A stretch of 53,820 bases of DNA from JAAYZM01 sp964510785. GTDB lineage: Bacteria > Actinomycetota > Actinomycetes > Actinomycetales > Cellulomonadaceae. The stretch lies in assembly GCA_964510785.1 (NCBI GenBank), contig CAZECM010000015.1, forward strand, positions 1-53,820, in the 5' to 3' direction. The notes under the pieces are model-generated. The model did not search any database and was not told the origin of the DNA. It worked only from the letters and a program-made list of their open reading frames with translations. The position numbers and the translations under genes are program-made. Below are positions 24,646 through 33,467 of the stretch, piece after piece (within the stretch, counting starts at the first letter, position 1; each line of letters starts with the position of its first letter).

Positions 24646-25296
24646 GTGCACGCCGGGGCCGTCGACGCCGTCACGACCCTCGGGGTCGGCGCGGTCGAGG
24701 TGCGGCCGGACGTGGTGGTCGTCGAGCTCGGCTCCCAGGCCGACGCGGCGGACGTGCAGGTCGCCGTGCGCGAGGCGGGCGAGGGGCTCGGGCGTGCCCG
24801 CGCCGTGCTGCTCGCCGCGGGCGTGGCCGCCACGGACCTGCGGACGACGACGACGAGCACCTGGGACGACCACGGCCACGACGGCACCGGTCCGCGCCGC
24901 TTCGTGGCCCGGCTCGGCCTGCGGGCGCGGCTGCGCGGCTCGGTGCTCGGTGACCTCGACGACGCGGGTGCGCTCGTGCAGGAGGCCCTCGCCGCCGCCG
25001 GCGACACGGCGCGCCTCGACTCGACCCGCTTCGCGCTCGCCGACCCGTCGCGCGCCGCCGCCCAGGCGCGAGAGGCGGCGTTCGCCGACGCGCAGGCCAA
25101 GGCGGAGCAGCTCGCCCGGCTCGCGGGACGCGCGCTCGGACCGGTGGCCGCCGTCGTCGAAGGCGGTGGGGAGTCACCCGTCCCGCTGCGCGCGATGGCC
25201 GCGCGGGCCGACGCCTTCGCCTCGACGCTCACGATAGACGTCGGCGAGGAGGTCGTCACCGCGACCGTGACCGTCCGGTGGCACTGGGCCCCTTGA
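24646..25296 (+). CDS. SIMPL (DUF541) domain protein
   Basis: A 216-residue protein dominated by a SIMPL domain. It has TLGVGAVEVRPDVVVVELG at the start, a middle stretch AAGVAATDLRTTTTSTW, then AREAAFADAQAKAEQLARLAGRALGPV and VTVRWHWAP at the end. SIMPL proteins are often periplasmic or exported in other bacteria, but no signal peptide is seen here, so a cytoplasmic location is likely. The GTG start is 2 bp after the prs stop, so it is part of the glmU-prs transcript. Its biochemical role is unknown. Confidence 0.8.
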   Translation: MHAGAVDAVTTLGVGAVEVRPDVVVVELGSQADAADVQVAVREAGEGLGRARAVLLAAGVAATDLRTTTTSTWDDHGHDGTGPRRFVARLGLRARLRGSVLGDLDDAGALVQEALAAAGDTARLDSTRFALADPSRAAAQAREAAFADAQAKAEQLARLAGRALGPVAAVVEGGGESPVPLRAMAARADAFASTLTIDVGEEVVTATVTVRWHWAP

Positions 25297-25304
25297 CGGG
25301 CGGG

Positions 25305-25329
25305 TAGACTCTTCGCACATTGCCTCGGC
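25305..25329 (+). promoter_or_regulatory. rplY promoter -10 and 5' leader motif with hairpin
   Basis: TAGACT at 25305-25310 is followed 9 bases later by TTGCCTCGGC (25320-25329), as upstream of glmU. CCTCG-G-CGAGG here makes a small perfect hairpin. The leader to the rplY ATG (25453) is over 120 bases, long enough for autogenous control by the ribosomal protein; this is inference. Confidence 0.4.
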
Positions 25330-25452
25330 GAGGGACGCTGGACGGCCCGGTGCTCCGTGATCGACGTGGCGGACGCACTCGCGCGTGTCCGTCCCGCGCC
25401 CCACGTCGAGGCCGAGCCTCCGTAGTCCGTACGTCCTCACCCAGGAGCCATC

Positions 25453-26061
25453 ATGTCCAAGCTTGCCGCGACCGCCCGTACCGAGTTCGGCAAGGGCGCC
25501 GCCCGCCGCACCCGGCGCGCCGGACTCGTCCCCGCCGTCCTGTACGGCCACGGCGCCGACCCGGTCCACGTCTCCCTGCCCGGCCACGCGACGTTCCTCG
25601 CCCTGAAGATCACCAACGTGCTGCTCGAGATCGAGCTCGACGGCGAGGTCCAGCTCGCGATCGCCAAGGACATCCAGCGCGACCCCATCCGCGACTCGGT
25701 CGAGCACGTCGACCTCCAGGTGGTCCGCAAGGGCGAGAAGGTCACCGTAGACGTCCCCGTGCACGTGGTCGGCGAGTCCGCTCCCGGCACGATCCACCTC
25801 ACCGACCTGCAGCAGCTCTCGCTCGAGGCCGAGGCGACGAACCTCCCCGAGTTCGTCGAGGTCTCCGTCGAGGGCCTCGTGGCCGGCACCAACATCTTCG
25901 CCGCGGACGTCGTGCTGCCCAAGGGCGCGTCGCTCATCGGTGACCCCGAGGCGCTCGTCGTGTCCGTCACGGTCCCGCAGACCAGCGCGGACGAGGGCGA
26001 GACCGCCGAGGGCGAGACCGCCGCTGCGCCCGCCGCGGACTCCGAGGCCGCCGAGGGCTGA
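25453..26061 (+). CDS. rplY: 50S ribosomal protein L25 (general stress protein Ctc type)
   Basis: A 202-residue protein that binds 5S rRNA. The N-terminal L25 domain reads AATARTEFGKGAARRTRRAGLVPAVLYGHGADPVHVSL and IQRDPIRDSVEHVDLQVVRKGEKVTVDVPV. The C-terminal TL5/Ctc domain covers about residues 100-180 (LTDLQQLSLEAEATNLPEFVEVSVEGL). A ~25-residue acidic tail of Glu, Ala and Thr ends the protein. GGAG at 25442-25445 precedes the ATG. Pth follows after 16 bp. L25-pth adjacency is standard in actinobacteria and firmicutes. Confidence 0.96.
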   Translation: MSKLAATARTEFGKGAARRTRRAGLVPAVLYGHGADPVHVSLPGHATFLALKITNVLLEIELDGEVQLAIAKDIQRDPIRDSVEHVDLQVVRKGEKVTVDVPVHVVGESAPGTIHLTDLQQLSLEAEATNLPEFVEVSVEGLVAGTNIFAADVVLPKGASLIGDPEALVVSVTVPQTSADEGETAEGETAAAPAADSEAAEG

Positions 26062-26077
26062 GCCCTCGCGCCTCCCC

Positions 26078-26686
26078 ATGGGCTCCGACCTGTGGCTCGT
26101 CGCCGGCCTGGGCAACCCCGGGCCGGCGTACGCGTCCCATCGGCACAACGTGGGGCACATGGTGCTCGACGAGCTGGCCACGCGCACGGGGGTGACGTTC
26201 TCCGGTCCGCGTCCCGGCGGGGCGCGCGCGGTGGTCGCCGAGGCACGGCTCGGGATGCTGCCCGGTGGGGCACCGGGCCCGCGCGTCGTCCTCGCCAAGC
26301 CCGTGACGTACATGAACGTGTCCGGGGGACCCGTGGTCGGGGTCGCGCGGTACTACGGCATCGAGCCGGACCACGTCGTCGTCGTGCACGACGAGCTCGA
26401 CGTCCCCTTCGGCGAGGTGCGCCTCAAGCTCGGCGGCGGCGAGGGCGGGCACAACGGGCTGCGCGACGTCACGAAGGCGCTCGGCACGCGCGACTACGTG
26501 CGCGTGCGGTGCGGCGTCGGCCGTCCGCCGGGGCGCATGGATGCGGCGGACTTCGTCCTCAAGGACTTTTCCACGGTCGAGCGCAAGGACCTGCCGTTCC
26601 TGCTCGACGACGCCGCGGACGCGGTCGAGGCCCTCGTCCTCGAGGGTCTTCTCGCTGCTCAGCAGCGGTTCCACGGGCCCCGCTAG
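26078..26686 (+). CDS. pth: Peptidyl-tRNA hydrolase
   Basis: A 202-residue enzyme that releases peptides from peptidyl-tRNA. Motifs are LVAGLGNPGPAYASHRHNVGHMVLDEL (with the catalytic His in HRHNVG, about residue 24), KPVTYMNVSGGPV, VVHDELDVPFGEVRLKLGGGEGGHNGLRDV and RVRCGVGRPPG. It follows rplY closely and is normally next to mfd. Here a 24 kb polysaccharide locus separates the two. The gene is followed by a GC hairpin. Confidence 0.96.
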   Translation: MGSDLWLVAGLGNPGPAYASHRHNVGHMVLDELATRTGVTFSGPRPGGARAVVAEARLGMLPGGAPGPRVVLAKPVTYMNVSGGPVVGVARYYGIEPDHVVVVHDELDVPFGEVRLKLGGGEGGHNGLRDVTKALGTRDYVRVRCGVGRPPGRMDAADFVLKDFSTVERKDLPFLLDDAADAVEALVLEGLLAAQQRFHGPR

Positions 26687-26707
26687 GGCCTTCGGGGCCG
26701 ACGACGG

Positions 26708-26734
26708 CGCCTCGCGGCCGGATTCGGCCAGGCG
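26708..26734 (+). terminator. GC hairpin after pth
   Basis: CGCCT-cgc-GGCCG-gatt-CGGCC-AGGCG forms a two-part stem of 10 pairs with a 3-base bulge and a 4-base loop, 22 bases after the pth stop. A smaller GGCC-TTCGG-GGCC hairpin lies at 26687-26699. There is no T-tract. It likely separates the housekeeping operon from the polysaccharide locus. Confidence 0.5.
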
Positions 26735-26743
26735 GGTGAAATC

Positions 26744-26753
26744 GGACAAATCC
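26744..26753 (-). promoter_or_regulatory. GGATTTGTCC motif upstream of the polysaccharide locus
   Basis: On the minus strand it reads GGATTTGTCC. It resembles GGTTTGTCC at 38975-38983 and GGTTTGCCC upstream of rpf and of the 40361 gene. The region 26687-26828 otherwise contains the hairpins and the promoter of the initiating transferase, with possible -10 TAATAG near 26788. Function is inferred from recurrence only. Confidence 0.3.
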
Positions 26754-26828
26754 ACCCATCAGGGTCTTACCTACCATACCGGTGCGTAATAGGGTGTAGT
26801 ACCCCACTCCACCGGACGGAAGGCCGTC

Positions 26829-28358
26829 GTGACCCTGACCGCTGAGCCCGGCGTCGACCTCGGACGCTCGAGCGTCGACCGCCGTGGCCGGGCAGCCGAG
26901 CCCCGGCGTTCGTGGGCGTCCCCGCAGCCGTTCGAGGTGCGCGAGACGTCCATCAACCGTACGGCGTCGGTCGCGCAGCAGTGGGCGCGGGTCGGTGCGT
27001 CCTACCGGCGCTGGACGTTCGTGCTCGACGGCGTCGTGGCCCTCGTCGTCGGCTCCCTCATCATGACGCCGATCTTCGGCCGCGAGCTCGAGACGGTCGG
27101 CCTCGTCGCCGTCGGCGTCGTGGGGCTGTGGCTGCTCGTCGCGCTCAACCGCGGCTACGACCTGCGCGAGCTCGGGAACGGGCCCGTCGAGTTCCAGGCG
27201 CTCCTGCGTGCCGGCGCGCTCGGCATGGTGCTGCTCATCTCGGTGAGCTACGCCACCAAGGCCGAGGTGTCCCGGTTCCTCGTCTTCGCGGGCGTTCCCT
27301 TGCTCGTGGCCACCGCGGCCCTCGTGCGGTACGCGCACCGCAAGGTGCTGCACCGTGCGCGGTCCCGTGGGCGGGCGATGAAGCGCACGCTCGTCGTCGG
27401 GCACGCGTACGCCGCGGCGCACGTCGCGGAAGACCTGGCTCGGGCCACGTACCACGGCTTCGAGATCGTCGGGGCGTGCCTGCCGAGCCTCGACGACGCG
27501 GCGCCGACGCCCGCCACCCCCGTCATCGGCGCCATCGCGGACGTGCCGCAGGTCGTCGCGGACCACGCGATCGACATCGTGGTCGTGACCGGGGGGAGCC
27601 TGCAGGGCGACGCGCTGCGGCGGCTGTCCTGGGCGCTCGACCGGGTGGGCGCGCAGCTCATCGTCGCGCCGGACCTCGTCGAGGTCAACGCGCCCCGGCT
27701 CACGCTGCGGCCCACGGGCGAGCTCTCGCTCCTCGAGCTCGAGGTCGGTACGCCGCGCAGCCGCATGCTCGCCAAGGCCGTGCTCGACCGGGCGCTCGGC
27801 GTGGCGCTCCTGATCGTGCTCGCCCCGCTCCTGCTCGGTGCGGCGCTGCTCGTGCGACTCACCTCCTCGGGTCCGGCGTTCTACCGCCAGACCCGGGTCG
27901 GGGTCGACGGCGAGGAGTTCACGCTCCTCAAGCTCCGCAGCATGTACGTCGACGCGGACGAACGGCGCCGGGCGCTCCTCGAGCGCTCCGAGGGCAACGA
28001 CGTGCTCTTCAAGATGAAGGACGACCCGCGCGTCACCTCCGTCGGCAAGGTGCTGCGCCGGTTCTCGATCGACGAGCTCCCCCAGCTCGTCAACGTGGTG
28101 CGTGGCGACATGTCGCTCGTGGGACCTCGACCGCCGCTCGGCGAGGAGGTCGCCGCGTACGCGGACGCCGTGTACCGCCGGCTGCGCGTCAAGCCGGGCC
28201 TGACGGGCCTGTGGCAGGTCTCGGGTCGCTCCGACCTGAGCTGGGAGGAGTCGGTGCGGCTCGACCTGCGCTACGTCGACAACTGGTCGCTCGCGATGGA
28301 CCTGCTGATCTTGTGGAAGACCTTCCGAGCCGTGGTGGGGGCGTCCGGTGCCTACTGA
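26829..28358 (+). CDS. Polyprenyl-phosphate sugar-1-phosphate transferase (initiating phosphoglycosyltransferase, WbaP/CpsD type)
   Basis: A 509-residue membrane protein that starts repeat-unit assembly by moving a sugar phosphate from a nucleotide sugar to undecaprenyl phosphate. The N-terminal half has four hydrophobic segments (about residues 60-170) and a Rossmann-like CoA-binding-3 domain. The C-terminal catalytic domain (about 315-509) has RALGVALLIVLAPLLL, FYRQTRVGVDGEEFTLLKLRSM, then DPRVTSVGKVLRRFSIDELPQLVNVVRGDMSLVGPRPP, the Asp-Glu signature of the family, and KPGLTGLWQVSGRSDL. The GTG start has GGAAGG 6 bases upstream. It is the first gene of the locus. The sugar used cannot be told from sequence. 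Confidence 0.93.
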   Translation: MTLTAEPGVDLGRSSVDRRGRAAEPRRSWASPQPFEVRETSINRTASVAQQWARVGASYRRWTFVLDGVVALVVGSLIMTPIFGRELETVGLVAVGVVGLWLLVALNRGYDLRELGNGPVEFQALLRAGALGMVLLISVSYATKAEVSRFLVFAGVPLLVATAALVRYAHRKVLHRARSRGRAMKRTLVVGHAYAAAHVAEDLARATYHGFEIVGACLPSLDDAAPTPATPVIGAIADVPQVVADHAIDIVVVTGGSLQGDALRRLSWALDRVGAQLIVAPDLVEVNAPRLTLRPTGELSLLELEVGTPRSRMLAKAVLDRALGVALLIVLAPLLLGAALLVRLTSSGPAFYRQTRVGVDGEEFTLLKLRSMYVDADERRRALLERSEGNDVLFKMKDDPRVTSVGKVLRRFSIDELPQLVNVVRGDMSLVGPRPPLGEEVAAYADAVYRRLRVKPGLTGLWQVSGRSDLSWEESVRLDLRYVDNWSLAMDLLILWKTFRAVVGASGAY

Positions 28359-28403
28359 CCTCGTGACCCCGACCCGACCCGACCAGCTGCCAGGAGGACC
28401 TCA

Positions 28404-29621
28404 GTGACGACAACCCGTCCCGAGAGCCACACCTGGGCGGACGAGGGTGGCCGCACGGTCGTCTTCGGTGTCCGACCCCCGCGTACCGTGAACCGGCTCA
28501 TCGTGCACCAGGTGGACGCCGCACGCCCCTCGCCGGGCGGCATCGACTCGTGCCTGCGCGGACTGCTGCGCTACTCGCCACCCGGGATGACGATCGCCGT
28601 GGTCGGCGTCGACGTCGGTGGCGTGCCCGACCGTCGCCTCGGTCAGTGGGAGCACCACCGCTGGGGCACGCGCTCGGCGTACTTCCTGCCCGTCGTCTCG
28701 CTCGACCCGGGCAACCAGCACCGGCGGGTGCCGCACTCGGCCCGGCTCGTCGCGGGGCTCACCCGGTTCCGCGCGCGGCTGCCGCGCGCCGAGGTGGTCC
28801 AGGCCCACCGTGCCGACGTGGCCGCCGCGGTGAGTGCGCTGCTGCGCCGCCCCCTCGCCTACTTCATCCACAACCAGGCTGCGGGACTCACCGGAGCGAC
28901 GTCGGACTCGTTCTGGCGCTGGCTCGGCAACACGCACGAGCAGCTCGAGCTGCGGCTCGTGCGGTCGGCGAGCGAGGTGGTCGTCTTCAACGAGGACTAC
29001 GCCGGCACGTTGCGACCGTTCAACTCGGCGACGAGGTTCTCGCCCACCTGGTACGACCCGGAGCTGGTCCAGTTCCGGCCCGCCGCGGCGGACCCGTACC
29101 GCATCGTCTGGGTGGGGCGCCTCGAGGCGCCGAAGGATCCCGCGCTCGCCGTGCGTGCCTTCCAGCGGCTCACCGAGCGCGCGCCCGACCAGCCGTGGTC
29201 GCTCGACATGGTGGGGGACGGCACGCTCATGGGTGCCCTCGAGGTCGAGGTCGCCCGGCTCCCTGCGGACGTGCGGCGCCGGGTGCGGCTGCTCGGGCGG
29301 CTCGCCCCGGAGGACGTGGCCGGTGCCATGGCGGTGTCCGGGGTCTTCCTCATGACCTCGCACCCGGGGTACGAGGGCTTCCCTCGCGTCCTGGTCGAGG
29401 CGATGGCCACGGGGCTGCCGGCGGTCGTGACCGAGGGCTCGGACACGGGCGCGCTCGTCGCGGGCGCGCACAACGGATTCGTCTGCGGGAGGGACACCGA
29501 TGAGCTGGCTGATGCCGTCCAGCGTGCCGTGGGACTCGACCGGAGAGCCGCTCAGGCGAGCGTCGTCGGGTACAGCGCACCCCATCTGGTGGCAGGGATC
29601 CTCGGTGGCGCGTCGGGCTAG
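28404..29621 (+). CDS. Glycosyltransferase family 4 (GT-B)
   Basis: A 405-residue GT-B glycosyltransferase. The acceptor domain includes LIVHQVDAARPSPGGIDSCLRGLLRY. The donor domain has WVGRLEAPKDPALAVRAFQRL, LDMVGDGTLMGALE, VRLLGRLAPEDVAGAMAVSGVFLMTSHPGYEGFPRVLVEAMATGLPAVVTEG, the E-x7-E motif of GT4 enzymes. The GTG start at 28404 follows AGGAGG by 6 bases. It probably adds the second or third sugar of the repeat unit. Donor and acceptor are unknown. Confidence 0.88.
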   Translation: MTTTRPESHTWADEGGRTVVFGVRPPRTVNRLIVHQVDAARPSPGGIDSCLRGLLRYSPPGMTIAVVGVDVGGVPDRRLGQWEHHRWGTRSAYFLPVVSLDPGNQHRRVPHSARLVAGLTRFRARLPRAEVVQAHRADVAAAVSALLRRPLAYFIHNQAAGLTGATSDSFWRWLGNTHEQLELRLVRSASEVVVFNEDYAGTLRPFNSATRFSPTWYDPELVQFRPAAADPYRIVWVGRLEAPKDPALAVRAFQRLTERAPDQPWSLDMVGDGTLMGALEVEVARLPADVRRRVRLLGRLAPEDVAGAMAVSGVFLMTSHPGYEGFPRVLVEAMATGLPAVVTEGSDTGALVAGAHNGFVCGRDTDELADAVQRAVGLDRRAAQASVVGYSAPHLVAGILGGASG

Positions 29622-29637
29622 CGCACGCGAGGTCCTC

Positions 29638-30405
29638 ATGGCTCCCGGGCCCGCAGGCTCCGTGACGCTGTCGGGCCAGGAGCTGTTCCTCGGGGGCGCG
29701 GACGATCTCGTGGGTGCCATCGACGCGCTGCTGCCCGCTCGCGAGGTGCACACCATCATCACGCCCAACGTGGACCAGACCCTCAACCTGCGCACGGACC
29801 CGGCGCTCGCGACGGCGTACGACGAGGCGAGCATCCGGATCACCGACGGCTTCCCGCTCGTCGTGCTCGGCCACCGGCTCGGCGCGCACCGGCTCGAGCG
29901 CCTCACGGGCGCCGATCTCCTTCCCCTCGCGGCCGAGGTCGCGGCCCAGCGGGGCTGGCGCATCGCCCTGACCGGCGGCGGTCCCGGCGTCGCCGCCCAC
30001 GCCGCGGCGGTGCTGCGCGACCGGGTCGACGCGGACATCGTCGCGGTGGACTTCCCGCGCATCACGAGCGTCGACGACCCCGAGTCCCTGTCCGTCGTCG
30101 AGGCGCTCGCCGAGCTCGAGCCGGACCTCGTGTTCGTGTGCCTCGGCTCGCCCAAGCAGGACGTCTGGGTCTCGCAGTGGCGCGCCAAGCTGCCGCCGGC
30201 CGTCTACATCGGCGCCGGGGCCGCCGTGGACTTCGTCGCGGGCACCAAGAAGCGGGCGCCCGTCGCCCTGCAGCGACTCGGGCTCGAGTGGTTCTACCGG
30301 CTCGCCCAGGAGCCACGTCGGCTGGCCCACCGCTACCTCGTGCGGGGCCCGGTGTTCGCCGTCGTCGCCGCCCGCTCCCTCGTCGCCGCCCGCAGGCGTC
30401 GATGA
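29638..30405 (+). CDS. WecG/TagA/CpsF-family glycosyltransferase
   Basis: A 255-residue GT26 enzyme, the family that includes TagA (ManNAc transferase of teichoic acid linkage units) and WecG. Motifs are TIITPNVDQTLNLRTDPALATAYDEASIRITDGFPLVVLG (the Asn/Asp of the active site), GADLLPLAAEVAAQRG, IALTGGGPGVAA, LVFVCLGSPKQDVW and YIGAGAAVDFVAGTKKRAPVALQRLGLEWFYRLAQEPRRLAHRY. ATG 29638 is preferred over an upstream ATG that overlaps the preceding gene. It probably adds the second sugar on the lipid carrier. It overlaps the next gene by 4 bp. Confidence 0.92.
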   Translation: MAPGPAGSVTLSGQELFLGGADDLVGAIDALLPAREVHTIITPNVDQTLNLRTDPALATAYDEASIRITDGFPLVVLGHRLGAHRLERLTGADLLPLAAEVAAQRGWRIALTGGGPGVAAHAAAVLRDRVDADIVAVDFPRITSVDDPESLSVVEALAELEPDLVFVCLGSPKQDVWVSQWRAKLPPAVYIGAGAAVDFVAGTKKRAPVALQRLGLEWFYRLAQEPRRLAHRYLVRGPVFAVVAARSLVAARRRR

Positions 30406-31343
30406 AGGCGCTCGTCACGGGTGTCGCGGGGTTCGTCGGCTCGTCGATCGCCGCGGCCCTTCTCGATCAGGGGTGGACCGTGGTCGGCGTCGACGCGATG
30501 ACGGACTACTACGACGTCGCGCTCAAGGAGGAGAACCTCGCGCGCCTCGGCGGGGACCTCGTCCTCGTGCGGGAGTCCCTGCTCGCCGTCGACCTGACGG
30601 CGCTCCTCGCGGACGTCGACGTCGTGCTCCACCAGGCCGGTCAGCCGGGCGTGCGTTCCTCGTGGGGCCAGGAGTTCGGCGTCTACCTCGAGGCGAACGT
30701 CGCGGCGACGCAGGCGCTGCTCGAGGCGGCTCGGCACGCCCCGCGGTTGCAGCGGCTCGTCTACGCATCCTCCTCGTCGGTGTACGGGGACGCCGAGACC
30801 TTCCCGACGAGCGAGCTCGACCGGCCGGCGCCCATCAGCCCCTACGGCGTGACGAAGCTCGCGGCCGAGCACCTGTGCTCGTTGTACGCGAGCCAGTTCG
30901 GCGTGCCCACCGTCTCGTTGCGCTACTTCACGGTGTTCGGCCCCCGCCAGCGCCCCGACATGGCGTTCACGCGCTTCCTCACCGCGGCCGCGACGGGGGG
31001 AGCGGTCACCGTGTTCGGCTCGGGGGCGCAGGTGCGCGACTTCACGTACGTCGACGACGTCGTCGCCGCGAACGTGCTCGCCGCCACGACGGACGTCAAG
31101 CCCGGCACCGTGCTCAACATCGCGGGCGGCACGAACGTCTCGGTCAACGAGGTGCTCGAGGAGATCGGTGGTCTCGCCGGCGGGCCGGTCGCGGTGCGTC
31201 GCCTCGAGCGGTCCGACGGCGACGTGGTCCGCACCGGGGGCGACGCGACCCGCGCGCGCGAGGTGCTCGGCTGGCAGCCCCGGGTCGGCATCGCCGAGGG
31301 GCTCGCACGGCAGTGGGAGTGGGTCCGTGGTCGGGCCGAGTGA
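30402..31343 (+). CDS. NAD-dependent sugar-nucleotide epimerase (extended SDR, GalE/GAE type)
   Basis: A 313-residue short-chain dehydrogenase of the nucleotide-sugar type. It has the NAD-binding GVAGFVGSS fingerprint (residues 7-15), LHQAGQPGVRSSWG, YASSSSVYGD, then the catalytic SPYGVTKLAAEHL (Tyr-x3-Lys) and LRYFTVFGPRQRPDMAF. The HQAGQPGVR and GPRQRPDMAF phrases are typical of UDP-glucuronate 4-epimerases, so the product may be UDP-galacturonate, but other UDP-hexose epimerases cannot be excluded. It supplies a sugar donor for the locus. It is coupled at both ends. Confidence 0.87.
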   Translation: MKALVTGVAGFVGSSIAAALLDQGWTVVGVDAMTDYYDVALKEENLARLGGDLVLVRESLLAVDLTALLADVDVVLHQAGQPGVRSSWGQEFGVYLEANVAATQALLEAARHAPRLQRLVYASSSSVYGDAETFPTSELDRPAPISPYGVTKLAAEHLCSLYASQFGVPTVSLRYFTVFGPRQRPDMAFTRFLTAAATGGAVTVFGSGAQVRDFTYVDDVVAANVLAATTDVKPGTVLNIAGGTNVSVNEVLEEIGGLAGGPVAVRRLERSDGDVVRTGGDATRAREVLGWQPRVGIAEGLARQWEWVRGRAE

Positions 31344-32169
31344 CGTCACGGTCGTCATCCCGACGCACCGACGCAACGGGCTCCTGACCGAGACGATCGC
31401 CTCGGTCGTCGCCCAGGAGCTCGCCCCCGCGGCGCTCGTCGTCTCGGACGACGTCGGGGACCCGGCGACCCGCGCGCTCGTCGAGAGCTGGACCGCGCGG
31501 GTTCCGTTCCCCGTGCGCTACCTGGACTCTTCCGGCCCCGCGGCGGGAACCGCGGGCGCCTCGCGCAACGCCGGCGCGTCGCTCGCCACGACGGGGCTGC
31601 TCGCCTTCGTCGACGACGACGACGCCTGGCACCCGGCGTTCCTCGCGCGCCTCGTCGCGGCTCTTGACGACGGCGCAGACTTCGCGGTCTGCTGGGGCGT
31701 GGCTGACGTGCCGGTGTACGAGTACCCCCGCGCCCGCCCGGGACTGACCGCCGAGGACTCGGTCGCCCGGAACCCTGGCTTCGGCGGGTGCAACATCGTG
31801 CTGCGCACGCGGCTGTTCCGCGAGCTCGACGGTTTCGACCCCGCACTGACCGTGTCCAACGACAAGGACCTCTACGTGCGGGCGCTCGCGCACGGGGCCA
31901 CGTACGCCGTCGTGCCGCACGTGCTCGTCACGTACCGCGTGCACGCCGACGGCCAGCTCACCGACAAGACCCCGCGCCGCGCCGAGGGGATCCGGCGCTA
32001 CATCGCGAAGCACGAGGCCTTGCTGAGCTCTCGGGACCGACGCTACCTGCGCGCGCAGCTCGCGAGCGTGCTGCGGGTCAGCGCCCCGAGCGTCGTCGAG
32101 CGATGGCGGTACACGGGGGAGCTCGTCGTGCTGCGGCTCGCGCTCGCCGTGCAGGGCGGGGGGCGATGA
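31327..32169 (+). CDS. Family 2 glycosyltransferase (GT-A)
   Basis: A 280-residue GT-A enzyme. It opens VTVVIPTHRRNGLLTETIASVVAQ, then GTAGASRNAGASLATTGLLAFVDDDDAWHPAFLARLVAAL (the DxD metal motif), GFGGCNIVLRTRLFRELDGFD (acceptor segment) and VSNDKDLYVRALAHG. The GTG at 31327 was chosen for its GGGAG (31315-31319), which gives a 17 bp overlap with the epimerase gene. It ends by overlapping the polymerase gene by 4 bp. Confidence 0.88.
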   Translation: MVGPSDVTVVIPTHRRNGLLTETIASVVAQELAPAALVVSDDVGDPATRALVESWTARVPFPVRYLDSSGPAAGTAGASRNAGASLATTGLLAFVDDDDAWHPAFLARLVAALDDGADFAVCWGVADVPVYEYPRARPGLTAEDSVARNPGFGGCNIVLRTRLFRELDGFDPALTVSNDKDLYVRALAHGATYAVVPHVLVTYRVHADGQLTDKTPRRAEGIRRYIAKHEALLSSRDRRYLRAQLASVLRVSAPSVVERWRYTGELVVLRLALAVQGGGR

Positions 32170-33467
32170 GTGCCCCGGCCGCGGTGCAGACGGCGGGGGC
32201 GGGGTCGCTCGCGGCGAGGCTTCGTCTCGCCCTGACGAGGCCGTGGCCCCTCGGCGGCGAGGCGGAGGTGCTACGCCGCGGCCCGACGGTGCTGATCCTG
32301 GCCGTGTGGCTCGCGATCCTGCTGCCCGAGATCGTGCGCAGCTTCGCCGAGCCCAAGGTGTGGCGCCCGGTGACGGACGGCGAGACCGAGCTCACGGGGC
32401 TGCTCGCGCCGCTCACGACGGCGTGCAACGCGGCGCTCGTGCTCGTGTGCGCGGTCGTGGTGCTGGCCGGGGTGCGCGAGCTGCCGTGGCGGCGCGTGCC
32501 GCTCCTCGCCCTCGTCCTCGTCGCGTGGCTCGTGACGGTCGTGCCCCTCGTGGTCGAGGGACGCACCCCGCGGCTGACGGCGCTCATCGTGCCCGCGGTC
32601 GTCACGGCGCTGTGGGCCGCGCGCCCGCAACGGGGCCACATCGAGGTGCTCGGCTACCTCACGGGCGCTCTCGCGGCGGTGAGCATCACGCTGGGCCTCG
32701 TGCTGCCGCGCACCGCGATCTTCGAGCGGTCCGAGCTCGTCGAGGGCGAGAAGGCGGTCTCGCCGCTCGGCATCCTCGCGGGCGTGCTCCAGACGGGGAA
32801 CCTGCTCGGGCTCGCCCTCGCGATGGGTGTCGCGTCCGTGCTCTACGTGCGTCGCGACCGGCACCGGTGGGCCATCCTCGCTCTCGTCGCGCTCGCACTC
32901 GTCTGGTCGGCCTCCCGCACGAGCCTCGTCGCCGTCCTCGCCCTCGTGCTCGCCGGGCTCGGGCTCACCCTCGCCCGTTCGCCGCGCCGCTTCGCGTCGG
33001 TCTGGCTGCCGGCCGTCGCCCTCGTCGCGCTCGTGCTGCCGTTCGTGACCCGTGCGCCGACGGCGTTCACCAATCGCGGCGGGTACTGGATCGCCGCCGT
33101 CGAGGCCTGGCGCGAGCGCCCGTGGTTCGGCCACGGCGCGGACTACTTCAAGCTGCTCGCGACGGGGGAGGACAACCTGGGCGGGCACGCCTATCACGCG
33201 CACAACCAGGTGATGCAGGTGCTCGTCACGGGCGGGCTCGTGCTGAGCGCCATCGCCCTCGTCGTCGTCGTCGTCCTCGGGGCGCGCGCCGTGCGGTGGT
33301 CCGGCGTCGGCCTCGCGTGGCCCACGCTCGTCCTCACCGTCTTCGCCGTGGTGGCGAGCTTCGAGGTACCCGTGGGCCTCGTCGACCGGCTCGTGTACGT
33401 TCCCTTCGTGCTCGTCCCCCTCGCCCTCGTCGCGTTCGCCGCTCCAGAGCATCGCGCCGCGACGTGA
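32166..33467 (+). CDS. O-antigen ligase/polymerase (Wzy-like) membrane protein, copy 1
   Basis: A 433-residue protein with about 11 hydrophobic segments and one large extracytoplasmic loop near residues 300-345. The loop contains RPWFGHGADYFKLLATGEDNLGGHAYHAHNQVMQVLVTGG. The spacing RPWFGHG and HNQ are typical of the Wzy_C/O-antigen ligase superfamily. SASRTSLVAVLALVLAGLG precedes it. It would polymerise repeat units outside the membrane. It is coupled by 4 bp overlaps to the glycosyltransferase before it and the flippase after it, forming a Wzy-Wzx pair. Confidence 0.85.
   Translation: MSAPAAVQTAGAGSLAARLRLALTRPWPLGGEAEVLRRGPTVLILAVWLAILLPEIVRSFAEPKVWRPVTDGETELTGLLAPLTTACNAALVLVCAVVVLAGVRELPWRRVPLLALVLVAWLVTVVPLVVEGRTPRLTALIVPAVVTALWAARPQRGHIEVLGYLTGALAAVSITLGLVLPRTAIFERSELVEGEKAVSPLGILAGVLQTGNLLGLALAMGVASVLYVRRDRHRWAILALVALALVWSASRTSLVAVLALVLAGLGLTLARSPRRFASVWLPAVALVALVLPFVTRAPTAFTNRGGYWIAAVEAWRERPWFGHGADYFKLLATGEDNLGGHAYHAHNQVMQVLVTGGLVLSAIALVVVVVLGARAVRWSGVGLAWPTLVLTVFAVVASFEVPVGLVDRLVYVPFVLVPLALVAFAAPEHRAAT

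Noticed and set aside
29500..29637. Earlier ATG for the WecG-family gene at 29500
   Set aside because: It would overlap the preceding glycosyltransferase by over 100 bp, and family similarity begins after the ATG at 29638.
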